A DNA stretch of 15,497 bases from Clostridia bacterium (GCA_016296415.1 JAEDJH010000037.1:1-15497); one strand, 5' to 3'; counted from the first letter of the stretch, positions 1 through 7,709 are shown. Notes: generated from the sequence alone by a model not told the origin. A program made the numbers and translations.

Positions 1-1998
1 TCAAGCATGTATTGGCAGGCTTTTCAAATCGTCAGCCGGCGCCAGACAGCTTTTGTTTTCACAAAGATAATAATGCACCGTATCTTCGGATATCGGGTAG
101 TCTCGGGTGAACGGGGCAATTTCGTTCAAAAGGGATTCATTTTCATGGGATTTGAAGATCACGCTAAGGTTATATGACGGATTGCTTCTCAAATATTCCG
201 TAAGCTCCGAGGGCAGCTTTTCACCTGTACATATCAGCTCTTGGCTCGGATACAGAGAGTCCGCGATTGCAAGCAAGCCGAATGAGTATCCGATGGGGTA
301 ATTGTGAGCCTGACCGCTGATGAAACGAAGCTGTCTGTCCGCCCGATCCTGCCAACGAATATCGCCCGTCAGCGCCGCGATGCGTTCAAGCACAACAGCA
401 GCAACCGAGTTTCCGGAGGGGATTGCTCCGTCGTATAGCTCCTTGGGGCGGGCTATAAGCCTTTCTGCGTCATGTGCTGCGATAAAGTACCCGCCGTTGG
501 TTTTATCCTCAAACAAATCGGTCATCTGCTTTGCACGGAGTATTGCCTGTTTTAAATAGCGGGCGTCCATTGTTGCATGATACAGCTCCAAAAGCGCAAG
601 AGTATAAACCGCATAATCATCGACTTGCCCGGGATATGCCGACTCGCCGTCCCTATATCGGTGGAACAGGCGGTTATTTTCATCGGCCATTTTCTTTTCT
701 ATAAATCGCTGAGCTGTAACGGCAGCGGATAAATAGCGAGTATCGTTCAGCGCAAATCCTGCCCGGGCAAGTGCCGCTATTGTCCAACCGTTCCATGAAA
801 GCAGGATTTTGTCGTCCTTGTGGAGCGAAACCCTTTGCCTTCTGTATTCATATAACGCTTTAAGCTCGGGAGCCTCTGCCCGCATTGCATCGTCGCTTTT
901 GCCTATCAAATTCGGAATGCTCTTTCTTTCGAAATTTCCATTGTCTGTTATCCCGTACATAAGGCAGAATTTTTCACCCTTTTCTTTGCCGAGCACCTTG
1001 GTGATTTCATCAGGGGTGAAGGTGTAGTATTTGCCTTCGACACCGTCGCTGTCGGCATCCTGACCGCAGTAAAAGCCCCCTTCGGGTGAAGTAAGCTCGC
1101 GCAGGATATAGTCAGCCGTGCGGCGTATAACGTCCGAATATCGCCTGTTATTTGTGATTTGGTAAGCTTCGGTATATGCGAGAATAAGAAGGGCGTTGTC
1201 GTAGAGCATCTTTTCAAAGTGTGGAACAAGCCACCTTCGGTCGGTGGAATATCGGGAGAAGCCGCCGCCTATGTGGTCAAAAATTCCGCCCCGTGCCATT
1301 GCATCGAGGGTTTTCTCGACCATCAAGAGGGCATTCGACTGCTTTTCGTATTGGTAATACCTCAGCAAAAACAAAAGATTGTGGGGCGAAGGAAACTTGG
1401 GAGGGCTTCCGAAGCCGCCGAAGTTATGATCGAAGCTTCGTGTAAACAGCTCATAAGCTTCGTTAAGCATCGCTTTACTGGGGTCGGCAGGGTCGTTTTC
1501 CTTGGTAGCTGAGAGCATTTGGGTGATTTGCTCCCCGGCGTTTATAAGGCTTTCACGGTCGCTGTCCCAAAGCAGTTTTGTCTGCTTCAATATATCTGTA
1601 AGCCCCATTTGTCCGAATTTGGCTTTCTTAGGAAAATACGTTCCCGCAAAAAAGGGCTTCTGCTCCGGCGTCATAATGACCGTAAGCGGCCAGCCGCCCG
1701 AGCCTGTGAGCGCCAAACACACATCCATATATATTGCATCAATATCGGGACGCTCCTCCCGATCAACTTTAATGCAGATAAAATCCTCCAGAACTTTTGC
1801 GACTTCACTGTCCTCGAAGGATTCGTGTGCCATGACATGGCACCAGTGACAGGTGGAGTAGCCGATGCTGAGGAAAATGGGCTTGTCCTCACGCCTTGCA
1901 GCCTCGAAAGCTTCCTCGCTCCACGGGTACCAATTTACCGGATTGTCCTTATGCTGAAGCAAATACGGAGATTTTTCGCTTGCTAATCTGTTTGTCAT
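1..1998 (-). CDS. yyaL: YyaL-type thioredoxin-domain protein (DUF255 / spermatogenesis-associated protein 20 family)
   Basis: The 665-residue product is complete: it begins with ATG at 1998 behind an AAAGGAG ribosome binding site and ends with TGA at the window edge. The N-terminal ~160 residues match the family's thioredoxin-like domain: the typical opening SPYLLQH.DNPVNWYPW (10-26), then the redox-type motif C50-H-W-C53 followed by HVM.HESFED, then the VDREERPDID stretch. The remainder, about 180 to 570, looks like the alpha-helical toroid related to six-hairpin glycosidases, with conserved GGFGSPPKFP, GGIFDHIGGGF, HFEKMLYDNA and LLSWNGW. The C-terminus has the family's CENKSCLAP. The length is normal. 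The biochemical role of bacterial YyaL is not established to my knowledge; a cytoplasmic location is inferred from the lack of a signal peptide. It stands alone, divergent from the L21 operon. No convincing promoter was seen in the bases upstream. Confidence 0.93.
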   Translation of the reverse strand: MTNRLASEKSPYLLQHKDNPVNWYPWSEEAFEAARREDKPIFLSIGYSTCHWCHVMAHESFEDSEVAKVLEDFICIKVDREERPDIDAIYMDVCLALTGSGGWPLTVIMTPEQKPFFAGTYFPKKAKFGQMGLTDILKQTKLLWDSDRESLINAGEQITQMLSATKENDPADPSKAMLNEAYELFTRSFDHNFGGFGSPPKFPSPHNLLFLLRYYQYEKQSNALLMVEKTLDAMARGGIFDHIGGGFSRYSTDRRWLVPHFEKMLYDNALLILAYTEAYQITNNRRYSDVIRRTADYILRELTSPEGGFYCGQDADSDGVEGKYYTFTPDEITKVLGKEKGEKFCLMYGITDNGNFERKSIPNLIGKSDDAMRAEAPELKALYEYRRQRVSLHKDDKILLSWNGWTIAALARAGFALNDTRYLSAAVTAQRFIEKKMADENNRLFHRYRDGESAYPGQVDDYAVYTLALLELYHATMDARYLKQAILRAKQMTDLFEDKTNGGYFIAAHDAERLIARPKELYDGAIPSGNSVAAVVLERIAALTGDIRWQDRADRQLRFISGQAHNYPIGYSFGLLAIADSLYPSQELICTGEKLPSELTEYLRSNPSYNLSVIFKSHENESLLNEIAPFTRDYPISEDTVHYYLCENKSCLAPADDLKSLPIHA

Positions 1999-2193
1999 AT
2001 TGTTCTCCTTTCAATGTTGCTTTCATTGGATAGTATCTCTTGTTTGCAGGGCGATATGCGGGGGAGGAGATAAGGAAATTATTAAACCTGCCTTGCTTTT
2101 GGCGGCGAAAAGGGGTAAAGTTATAAGTGACTCAGAATTAGCGCAAATCGGCGGTTTTATCCTGAAATATATTGATTTTCCTTATATTTTTGA

Positions 2194-2222
2194 TTGACAA
2201 GAGCATTAAAGGATGATATTAT
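2194..2222 (+). promoter_or_regulatory. Sigma-A type promoter of the rplU-prp-rpmA operon
   Basis: A consensus TTGACA at 2194-2199 is followed by a 17-bp spacer and TATTAT at 2217-2222. A TG lies one base upstream of the -10 (extended -10). Transcription would start near 2229, placing the structured L21-type leader at the very 5' end of the message. Confidence 0.8.
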
Positions 2223-2228
2223 CTTTGG

Positions 2229-2292
2229 GTGAGCCGCACCGTGACGGTTTTTAAGTGAGAATACTCACGCCGAACATGGGCGAGTCTGGTAA
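2229..2292 (+). ncRNA. Ribosomal protein L21 leader (Firmicutes type)
   Basis: The untranslated leader between the promoter and rplU holds several short stems: ACCG/CGGT (2238-2248), a perfect 5-bp hairpin GTGAG-AATA-CTCAC (2255-2268) and a CGCC/GGCG pairing just after it, ending right before the ribosome binding site AGGAGG (2293-2298). Position and architecture fit the L21 leader RNA known upstream of rplU in Firmicutes, thought to be an autoregulatory binding site for L21. I matched it by position and hairpins only; a covariance-model search was not possible. Confidence 0.65.
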
Positions 2293-2306
2293 AGGAGGTT
2301 ATGCTG

Positions 2307-2612
2307 ATGTACGCAATTATCCGCACCGGTGGTAAGCAGTACAACGTAAGCGAAGGCGACGAGCTTGTAATCGAGAAGCTGGATGCAAACGTTGGAGAAG
2401 AAGTTTCTTTTGAAGTTCTTATGCTTGTTGATGGCGAAAATGTTAAGGTGGGCGCTCCCGTTGTTGACGGAGCATCCGTAAAGGCAGAGGTACTTGAGCA
2501 CGGCAAAGGCAAAAAGGTTATCGTGTTCAAATATAAGCCCAAGAAGAACATTCGCAAAAAGAACGGTCATCGTCAGCCCTATACGAAGGTTAAGGTTACC
2601 GCAATCGGCTAA
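2307..2612 (+). CDS. rplU: 50S ribosomal protein L21
   Basis: The product is a 101-residue L21, the normal length. It opens with MYAIIRTGGKQYNV and has the C-terminal basic signature KPKKNIRKKNGHRQPYTKVKV that contacts 23S rRNA. I chose ATG 2307 over the in-frame ATG at 2301 because AGGAGG at 2293-2298 lies 8 nt before 2307 but only 2 nt before 2301, and because L21 proteins usually begin MYAII. It is the first gene of a three-gene operon, rplU-prp-rpmA, behind the L21-type leader. L21 is an early-assembling 50S protein. Confidence 0.97.
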   Translation: MYAIIRTGGKQYNVSEGDELVIEKLDANVGEEVSFEVLMLVDGENVKVGAPVVDGASVKAEVLEHGKGKKVIVFKYKPKKNIRKKNGHRQPYTKVKVTAIG

Positions 2613-2620
2613 TACGAACT

Positions 2621-2950
2621 ATGACAACGGTTGAGTTTTTTCGTTCGGAAGGCAGAATAGTGGGATTCGAGGTGTCCGGCCATACCGGATTTGATGAACC
2701 CGGCAAAGACATACTTTGCAGCGCGGTTTCAGCCTTGACTCAAACGACGGTTATGGGGATTGTGGAGCATTTGAAATTGGACGCCGCATTCTCCGTGAGC
2801 GACGGTGAGCTGTATATAATGTTGGACAGATACGCTTCTGACGACGATATATCAAGGGCGGAAATACTCTTTGAAACTCTGAATTTAGGACTTAGCTCCA
2901 TAGCGAATGACTATGGCGAATACCTTAATATAATCGAAAGGGAGGTATAA
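2621..2950 (+). CDS. prp: Ribosomal-processing cysteine protease Prp (YsxB family)
   Basis: The 109-residue protein has the Prp signature: GHTGF around His21, followed by GKDILCSAVSALTQT with Cys33. These match the catalytic His and Cys of the family. Prp removes the short N-terminal extension of L27 in Firmicutes and related bacteria, a step essential in Staphylococcus aureus. Its expected substrate, with a matching cleavage motif, is encoded immediately downstream. The gene starts 8 nt after the rplU stop with no visible Shine-Dalgarno sequence, so translation is probably coupled to rplU and kept low, which would suit a protease needed in small amounts. Its own 3' end carries the GGAGG that serves rpmA. 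Confidence 0.95.
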   Translation: MTTVEFFRSEGRIVGFEVSGHTGFDEPGKDILCSAVSALTQTTVMGIVEHLKLDAAFSVSDGELYIMLDRYASDDDISRAEILFETLNLGLSSIANDYGEYLNIIEREV

Positions 2951-2954
2951 CGTG

Positions 2955-3245
2955 ATGATGAATATCAATCTTCAGCTTTTTGCTCATAAAAAGGGTGTTG
3001 GTAGCTCTCGTAACGGTCGTGACAGCGAATCCAAGCGTCTTGGTCCGAAGCGTGCCGACGGTCAGTTCGTTCTGGCAGGGAACATCCTCGTAAGGCAGCG
3101 CGGCACTCATTTCCATCCCGGAACCAACGTAGGTATCGGAAAGGATGACACTCTGTTTGCAAAGGTTGACGGCGTTGTGCGTTTTGAGACGAAGCGTACC
3201 CGCAAGCAGGTTAGCGTTTACGCAGAGGAAACCGCAGCCAACTGA
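2955..3245 (+). CDS. rpmA: 50S ribosomal protein L27 with cleavable N-terminal extension
   Basis: The product is a 96-residue L27, with the core HKKGVGSS.NGRDSESKRLG followed by GNILVRQRGTHFHPG. Three in-frame starts are possible (GTG 2952, ATG 2955, ATG 2958). I chose ATG 2955: GGAGG at 2941-2945 is 9 nt upstream, and this start gives a nine-residue extension MMNINLQLF before Ala10, the same length as in Bacillus (MLRLDLQFF/A). Prp is expected to cut between Phe9 and Ala10. The mature N-terminus of L27 reaches the peptidyl transferase centre. The usual downstream gene obgE is absent; a terminator follows instead. Confidence 0.96.
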   Translation: MMNINLQLFAHKKGVGSSRNGRDSESKRLGPKRADGQFVLAGNILVRQRGTHFHPGTNVGIGKDDTLFAKVDGVVRFETKRTRKQVSVYAEETAAN

Positions 3246-3264
3246 CAGCATAAAAAGCAATATT

Positions 3265-3293
3265 AAGCAGATGTCTTGTGCATCTGCTTTTTA
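3265..3293 (+). terminator. Rho-independent terminator of the L21 operon
   Basis: A perfect 9-bp stem, AAGCAGATG (3265-3273) with CATCTGCTT (3281-3289), has a 7-nt loop and runs directly into a T-rich tail. It lies 20 nt after the rpmA stop. Confidence 0.9.
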
Positions 3294-3320
3294 TTATATA
3301 TTGATTTCGGGAGAGGGGAA

Positions 3321-3343
3321 GTGCGTGATTCAAAATTGCGCAC
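3321..3343 (+). other. Perfect hairpin of unknown role between convergent genes
   Basis: GTGCG at 3321-3325 pairs with CGCAC at 3339-3343, and the pairing continues inward (one G-U pair, then GATT with AATT) to a three-base CAA loop, giving a stem of about 10 bp. No T-tract follows on either strand. It sits between the L21-operon terminator and the end of the minus-strand gene at 3387. It might help end transcripts or protect a 3' end. Confidence 0.4.
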
Positions 3344-3386
3344 CACATTATGAACCGTGGGGGGAGACTGAAACAACGGGTTTAGC

Positions 3387-4091
3387 TTAGTCCGTGATAA
3401 ACTTAAAGGTATTCACTATCCCGAATCTGCCGAACGTTTTGATCGCCATCCGATACATAGCCTTTGCATGGATTCGATCGTGCCATAAAAAACGGCGCAT
3501 TACTTTACGCAGCGACCAAAGCTCATTATAGCTGCCATTGTTGACAGTATTGTTCAAAAACCCGTTCGTTTGTTCCAGAAGATCAAACCCTCTTTTTCTG
3601 CAATCGTATATCGTTCCCTCGGTATCAACATCAATGCCGATTTCCGCAAAGTAATATGAGTTTACATTTTTTGTATGCTCATACATTTCCTGTGCTGTTC
3701 TTGGAACGTTCCCGTAAAACGTACTTCTTTGGGGCAGGCAGCTTTCATCCTTGTTTGGAACGGATACATATAAAGCATAAAAATCGCCTGCCGATTTTAA
3801 AACAAGGGCTTTCAGATCTTCGTATTCTTCTCTTGTGAGCGGTTCTCTCTCGGAGTCAAACAAAACGTCGGAATCGGCATCCGATATTTGTAAATCGCTG
3901 TCCTTCTCCTGAACGATTTGAATATCCGCTTCCTGAGCGCATTCCTGACCCTTCCACCGTGAATATGCTTCAATTTCAATCCTCATTTTTGACATTGCTG
4001 ATTCAAGACTGTCGCCTCTTGTATATGCGCCGATATAATCAGCAGAATACAGCAGGGTGTCGTTTCCGTTATGTTCCCATACGCATCTCAT
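3387..4091 (-). CDS. Two-part protein: HicB-like N-terminus, DinB-like C-terminus
   Basis: I do not recognise a named gene in this 234-residue protein. Residues 1-50 resemble the HicB antitoxin-like fold (an early strand, then GAYTRGDSLESAMSKMRIEIEAY, comparable to the G..T.GDTLEEA helix of HicB). Residues 51-90 are acidic and look like a linker. Residues 90-225 look helical and DinB/YfiT-like: His139 in MYEHTKNVNSYY, and H204-x3-H208 in FLWHDRIHAKAMYR, fit the three-histidine metal site of that superfamily. DinB-fold enzymes include thiol transferases and hydrolases, so a metal-dependent activity is possible but unproven. The start at 4091 has GGAGG 7 nt upstream. No HicA-like toxin gene is adjacent, so a toxin-antitoxin role has no support. 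Confidence 0.72.
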   Translation of the reverse strand: MRCVWEHNGNDTLLYSADYIGAYTRGDSLESAMSKMRIEIEAYSRWKGQECAQEADIQIVQEKDSDLQISDADSDVLFDSEREPLTREEYEDLKALVLKSAGDFYALYVSVPNKDESCLPQRSTFYGNVPRTAQEMYEHTKNVNSYYFAEIGIDVDTEGTIYDCRKRGFDLLEQTNGFLNNTVNNGSYNELWSLRKVMRRFLWHDRIHAKAMYRMAIKTFGRFGIVNTFKFITD

Positions 4092-4121
4092 GGGTACGCC
4101 TCCATTGGTCAGTCTGTGTAT

Positions 4122-4150
4122 ATTTTATCAAAAAACTGCGGATGCCGCAA
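4122..4150 (-). promoter_or_regulatory. Possible promoter of the HicB/DinB-like gene
   Basis: On the minus strand TTGCGG (4145-4150), a 17-bp spacer and TAAAAT (4122-4127) sit 30 bp before the start codon. The -35 is weak and overlaps a small inverted repeat, so this stretch may instead be the end of the glyA transcript. Confidence 0.45.
4130..4150 (-). terminator. Possible weak terminator of glyA
   Basis: On the minus strand TGCGG-CAT-CCGCA (4137-4149) is followed by G and six T residues (4130-4135). The stem is only 5 bp. A second hairpin without a T-tract, ATCCGC/GCGGAT at 4202-4219, lies closer to the glyA stop; the two together could end the glyA message. Confidence 0.4.
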
Positions 4151-4233
4151 GAAACGGACACAACAGATCAAACTGCCGTGCCCGTAACCATTCTGTAGCT
4201 TATCCGCATTGAAGCGGATTGTTTAGCTGTAAA

Positions 4234-5469
4234 TCAATAGAGGGGATACTGTGCGCAAAGTGCGGCAACGCTCTTCTTGACCTCGGGAACAGCTTCCTCG
4301 CCGCCCTCAACGATGCGTGCGATGAAGGATGCAACAAGGAGCATATCGTTTTCGGTAAGTCCGCGGCTGGTTACGGCGGGGGTACCGATGCGGATACCGC
4401 TTGTGATGAAGGGGCTCCTGGTCTCGAACGGTATGGTGTTCTTGTTTACGGTGATGTTTGCAAGGTCGAGCAGCTTTTCTACCTCTTTGCCTGTCCTGCC
4501 GCTTGCGGTGAGGTCAACGAGCATAAGGTGATTGTCGGTACCGCCGGATACAATGCGCATTCCGTTTGCGGCAAGCGCCTGGGCAAGGGTAGCCGCATTT
4601 TTAACGACCTGCTGCTGGTATGCCTTGAACTCGGGAGTGAGAGCTTCGCCGAAGCAAACGGCCTTTGCTGCGATGGTGTGCATGAGAGGACCGCCCTGGG
4701 TGCCGGGGAAGATGCCCTTGTCGATTGCCTTGGCATACTGCTCCTTGCAGAGGATAAGGCCGCCCCTCGGACCGCGGAGGGTCTTGTGAGTGGTGGAGGT
4801 AACAACATCGGCATAGGGGACGGGGTTTGCGTGCAGACCTGCCGCAACGAGTCCGGCGATATGAGCCATATCTACCATCATCAGAGCACCGACCTCATCG
4901 GCGATCTCACGGATCTTTGCAAAGTCGATTGCACGGGGATATGCGCTTGCGCCGGCAACGATCATTTTGGGCTTGCACTCGAGAGCGATTCTTCTCATTT
5001 CCTCGTAGTCGATGCGCTCGGTCTCCCTGTTTACACCGTAGGGAACGATGTTGAAGTACTTGCCGCTCATGTTTACGGGGCTGCCGTGCGTGAGGTGTCC
5101 GCCGTGTGCAAGGTCCATACCCATTATGGTGTCACCGTACTCAAGGAGCGAGAAATAGACGGACAGGTTTGCCTGTGCGCCGGAGTGAGGCTGTACGTTG
5201 GCATGCTCTGCGCCGAAAATCTGTTTTAAGCGATCGCGTGCGATATTCTCAACGACGTCAACGACCTCGCAGCCGCCGTAGTAGCGCTTTCCGGGATAGC
5301 CTTCGGCGTACTTGTTGGTGAGATGGCTGCCCATTGCCGCCATAACCGCTTCGGACACGAAGTTTTCGGATGCAATCAGCTCGAGGTGGTCACGCTGACG
5401 CTGAAGCTCTTTTTCCATTGCCTGTGCAATTTCGGGATCCGTCTGACGGATAAGTTCAAACTGTATCAT
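4234..5469 (-). CDS. glyA: Serine hydroxymethyltransferase
   Basis: This 411-residue enzyme interconverts serine plus tetrahydrofolate with glycine plus 5,10-methylene-tetrahydrofolate, the main entry of one-carbon units. It is a cytoplasmic PLP enzyme, normally a dimer in bacteria. Visible signatures are LIASENFVS (31-39), the TNKYAEGYPGKRYYGG substrate loop (51-66), HSGAQAN (95-101), VDMAHIAGL with Asp199/200 region for the PLP pyridine nitrogen, and the PLP lysine Lys229 in TSTTHKTLRGPRGG, the same number as in E. coli. Length is typical. ATG 5469 has GGAGG 7 nt upstream and a good promoter behind it, so glyA is probably its own unit, although read-through from alaX is possible. No linked folate gene is seen. 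Confidence 0.98.
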   Translation of the reverse strand: MIQFELIRQTDPEIAQAMEKELQRQRDHLELIASENFVSEAVMAAMGSHLTNKYAEGYPGKRYYGGCEVVDVVENIARDRLKQIFGAEHANVQPHSGAQANLSVYFSLLEYGDTIMGMDLAHGGHLTHGSPVNMSGKYFNIVPYGVNRETERIDYEEMRRIALECKPKMIVAGASAYPRAIDFAKIREIADEVGALMMVDMAHIAGLVAAGLHANPVPYADVVTSTTHKTLRGPRGGLILCKEQYAKAIDKGIFPGTQGGPLMHTIAAKAVCFGEALTPEFKAYQQQVVKNAATLAQALAANGMRIVSGGTDNHLMLVDLTASGRTGKEVEKLLDLANITVNKNTIPFETRSPFITSGIRIGTPAVTSRGLTENDMLLVASFIARIVEGGEEAVPEVKKSVAALCAQYPLY

Positions 5470-5498
5470 TTTTGTTCCTCCGATTATTTATTGACTAT

Positions 5499-5527
5499 AT
5501 TATAATAAATACCGATGCTGTTTACAA
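5499..5527 (-). promoter_or_regulatory. Sigma-A type promoter of glyA
   Basis: On the minus strand TTGTAA (5522-5527), a 17-bp spacer and a perfect TATAAT (5499-5504) lie 30 bp before the glyA start. No riboswitch-sized leader fits in the remaining space. Confidence 0.8.
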
Positions 5528-5551
5528 CAAAATAAAAAGTATATTGCTGTA

Positions 5552-6763
5552 TCACTCGGCCTTTATCACCGAAATTAAATAGCTTTCAAGCTGCTCCAAT
5601 GCGCCTTCCGTACTGTCGGTCAGCTTTGCGGAGCCCTGTACACGGTCATCACGACCGCCGCCCTTTCCGACCAAGGCAACGTTTATTGCCTCTATAAGCC
5701 GGCGCATGCTGATGGTCACGTTTTCCGAACGCATCAGCTGATAGAACAGGGAATCTCCGTTTTTGGTGAAAACAACGGCTACAACGCCCTTTTGGGCGCA
5801 TAACGATTCGCACAGCAGCTTTAATTCCTCGCCGGAGAGTGCGTCTTCAACGGTATATACGAGGCGGCACCCATGCTTGAGCTCCGTTGCGTTTATGAGC
5901 AGCTCGCCGCTTCGATACGCCAGGTATTTTGCGGTGCGAAGCTTATACAGCCGCTTTTGCTCGGAAAGCTCATTCGACTGCTTTGCAATCATTTGGGCAA
6001 CGTTCTCCCACTTGGTGCTGAACTGCCTCGATGCTTCCGTGAGCATAAGCTGTTTTTTGCGGTAATCCTCAAGCGCCCTCATTCCGCACACGAGCCATAT
6101 TCTTACACCCTGCTTGTATTTTGCATGATCGGTGAATTTTACAATGCCGACCTCTGCGCTGGTTTCGGTATGCGTTCCGCAGCATGTGCATGAATCGACG
6201 CCGTCGATTGAAACTATCCTTATATCGCCTGTAAGCCCCGAAGCACGCTTCCTGAGAGGGACAGATGGAAGCTCGGCTTCCTCCACGATATTGACAGTGA
6301 TGGGGATATTGCGGCAAACAGCGGCATTTGCCTCCGTTTCAAGCTGAAGAAGCTGCTCGTCGGTCAAAGGAATGTCAAAGTCGATTGTAACGTATTCCTC
6401 AGCCATGTGGAAGCCAACGTTTGTTGCGTTGAACAGCTTATGTGCGAGGCCGGAAACGATATGCTCTCCCGTGTGCTGCTGGGAGTGGTCAAAACGCCGA
6501 TCGAAATCAATCGTTACCGTAACGGTGGAGCCCGGGATAATGGGGGAGTCAACGACGTTCCAAATATCCTCGCCGCAGTCATTTGCACGAAGTACTTTTA
6601 TTCCGTTTATCATGCCGGTGTCGGAGGGTTGTCCGCCGCCCTCGGGGAATATTACGGTTCTGTCGAGCAGAACTTCATAATGCTCAGCGTTTTTTCTGCA
6701 TTCGAGCACGGTTGCAGTACAGCTCTTGAGATACGGGTTGTGGTAGTATAATCTCTCGGTCAT
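5552..6763 (-). CDS. Alanyl-tRNA editing protein, long AlaX type with DHHA1 domain
   Basis: The 403-residue protein is a free-standing relative of the editing half of alanyl-tRNA synthetase, expected to hydrolyse Ser- or Gly-tRNA(Ala) in trans. The synthetase-like second additional domain starts with the typical FPEGGGQPSDTG (39-50). Zinc ligands are visible as H97-TGE-H101 and C194-CGT-H198. The C-terminal third is a DHHA1-type domain ending in the glycine-rich GKGGGRDD (366-373). No class II aminoacylation domain is present, so it is not AlaRS itself. It begins 10 nt after the yitT stop with only a weak Shine-Dalgarno sequence, suggesting translation coupled to yitT in one operon. Substrate choice cannot be read from sequence alone. 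Confidence 0.92.
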   Translation of the reverse strand: MTERLYYHNPYLKSCTATVLECRKNAEHYEVLLDRTVIFPEGGGQPSDTGMINGIKVLRANDCGEDIWNVVDSPIIPGSTVTVTIDFDRRFDHSQQHTGEHIVSGLAHKLFNATNVGFHMAEEYVTIDFDIPLTDEQLLQLETEANAAVCRNIPITVNIVEEAELPSVPLRKRASGLTGDIRIVSIDGVDSCTCCGTHTETSAEVGIVKFTDHAKYKQGVRIWLVCGMRALEDYRKKQLMLTEASRQFSTKWENVAQMIAKQSNELSEQKRLYKLRTAKYLAYRSGELLINATELKHGCRLVYTVEDALSGEELKLLCESLCAQKGVVAVVFTKNGDSLFYQLMRSENVTISMRRLIEAINVALVGKGGGRDDRVQGSAKLTDSTEGALEQLESYLISVIKAE

Positions 6764-6773
6764 GGTGATTTAC

Positions 6774-7658
6774 CTAAATCTTCTTAAAGCCTCTGCCGAG
6801 TACCTCTGCTGCGTTGTAGGTGATCACAAAGCTTTGGGGATCGACGGATTTGATAAGACGCATTATCTTCGCAATGTCGTTTCGCCTTGCAACCGTAAGC
6901 AGCATTCGCTTTTCCTGACGCGAGTAGCCGCCTTTTGCGGGTATTTCGGTTACGCCTCTTGACAGCTCGTTTTCAAGCTTTGAAAGCATAGTATCCGCCT
7001 CGCCTGTTACTATCATAAACACCTTTGCGTGGTCTGCACCCTGCATGACAGCGTCTATGACCTTGCCCATCACGAAGATGGATATTCCCGAGTAAAGCGC
7101 AACCTCAATGTTCCTGAAGATGATGACAGCAATCAGGACTATGCAGGCATCAACGCAGGTCATAAGCGTGCCGGCGGGAAGCTGTGGGAAACGGCTTTTG
7201 AGGATAAGAGAGACCATATCAGTACCGCCCGTTGCAATGTCACGCATAAAGAGCATGCCGACTCCGATACCGATCATAGCACCACCCATAACGGCCGCCA
7301 AAAGCTGGTTATCGGTATGGGTATAAAGATTTGGTATCAGTCCGACAAGCTCGATGCTTCCTGAGTACATTACAGCGGTAAAAAGAGTCTTTGCTATGGT
7401 CTTTACACCGAACAGCTTTGCGGCTATCAGGATTATCGGGATTTGGAACGCAAACGTTATATAGCCGACACCGATGTGAATACCCGCCAGTTCCTCGATG
7501 AGGTAGGAAAGGGCGGTAGCAAGTCCGGACAGACCTCCGGGGGCAATATTGTTTGGGATAGTGAATATAACCATTCCAAAGGCCATTATAAAGCATGAAA
7601 CGATTATAAAAACTATGTCTTTCAACAGAGACTTTGTGGTGTTTTGAAGCTCGCTCAT
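6774..7658 (-). CDS. YitT family membrane protein (DUF161 + DUF2179)
   Basis: The 294-residue protein has about five hydrophobic membrane segments in its first ~200 residues, with the family features IPNNIAPGGLSGLATAL, an ATGGTDMVS motif and GKVIDAVMQG. A cytoplasmic C-terminal DUF2179 domain follows (AKVFMIVTG, then GVTEIPAKGGYS and VDPQSFVITYNAAEVLGRGF). The family is widespread in Firmicutes and its transport substrate is not established. I chose ATG 7658 rather than the TTG at 7685: the TTG lies inside a terminator-like hairpin, and the hydrophobic segment starts soon after MSELQ. Neither start has a clear Shine-Dalgarno sequence. It probably shares a transcript with the downstream alaX-type gene. 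Confidence 0.88.
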   Translation of the reverse strand: MSELQNTTKSLLKDIVFIIVSCFIMAFGMVIFTIPNNIAPGGLSGLATALSYLIEELAGIHIGVGYITFAFQIPIILIAAKLFGVKTIAKTLFTAVMYSGSIELVGLIPNLYTHTDNQLLAAVMGGAMIGIGVGMLFMRDIATGGTDMVSLILKSRFPQLPAGTLMTCVDACIVLIAVIIFRNIEVALYSGISIFVMGKVIDAVMQGADHAKVFMIVTGEADTMLSKLENELSRGVTEIPAKGGYSRQEKRMLLTVARRNDIAKIMRLIKSVDPQSFVITYNAAEVLGRGFKKI

Positions 7659-7666
7659 ATTTTTAC

Positions 7667-7700
7667 CAATTAAAGCCCCGCACAATGAATGCTTGGGGCT
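7667..7700 (-). terminator. Terminator-like hairpin inside the operon (possible attenuator)
   Basis: Reading the minus strand, AGCCCC (7700-7695) pairs with GGGGCT (7679-7674), with an inner GCA/TGC stem, an AA bulge and a seven-base loop, followed by TTTAATT. It begins 9 nt after the stop of the GIY-YIG-like gene and ends 15 nt before the yitT ATG, with no room for a separate yitT promoter. It may therefore be a partial terminator that lowers downstream expression. Confidence 0.6.
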
Positions 7701-7709
7701 ATTGCAGAA

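Noticed and set aside
2000..2197. A 65-codon plus-strand frame between yyaL and rplU
   Set aside because: It starts inside the yyaL 5' region without a ribosome binding site and ends on the rplU -35 box, and the sequence has no recognisable domain. A GGAGGAG near 2065 has no ordinary start codon at a suitable distance.
2229..2292. A metabolite riboswitch before rplU
   Set aside because: The leader is only about 65 nt with small hairpins, and its place before rplU fits the known L21 leader better than any metabolite-binding class.
3387..4091. A HicAB toxin-antitoxin system
   Set aside because: Only the N-terminal part is HicB-like; no small HicA-type RNA-binding toxin frame is found on either side.
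4219..5229. A 336-codon plus-strand open frame opposite glyA
   Set aside because: It lies almost entirely antisense to a clear serine hydroxymethyltransferase gene. Its translation is Cys/Gly-rich with no family motif, and it has no ribosome binding site; it is a mirror of the codon bias of glyA.
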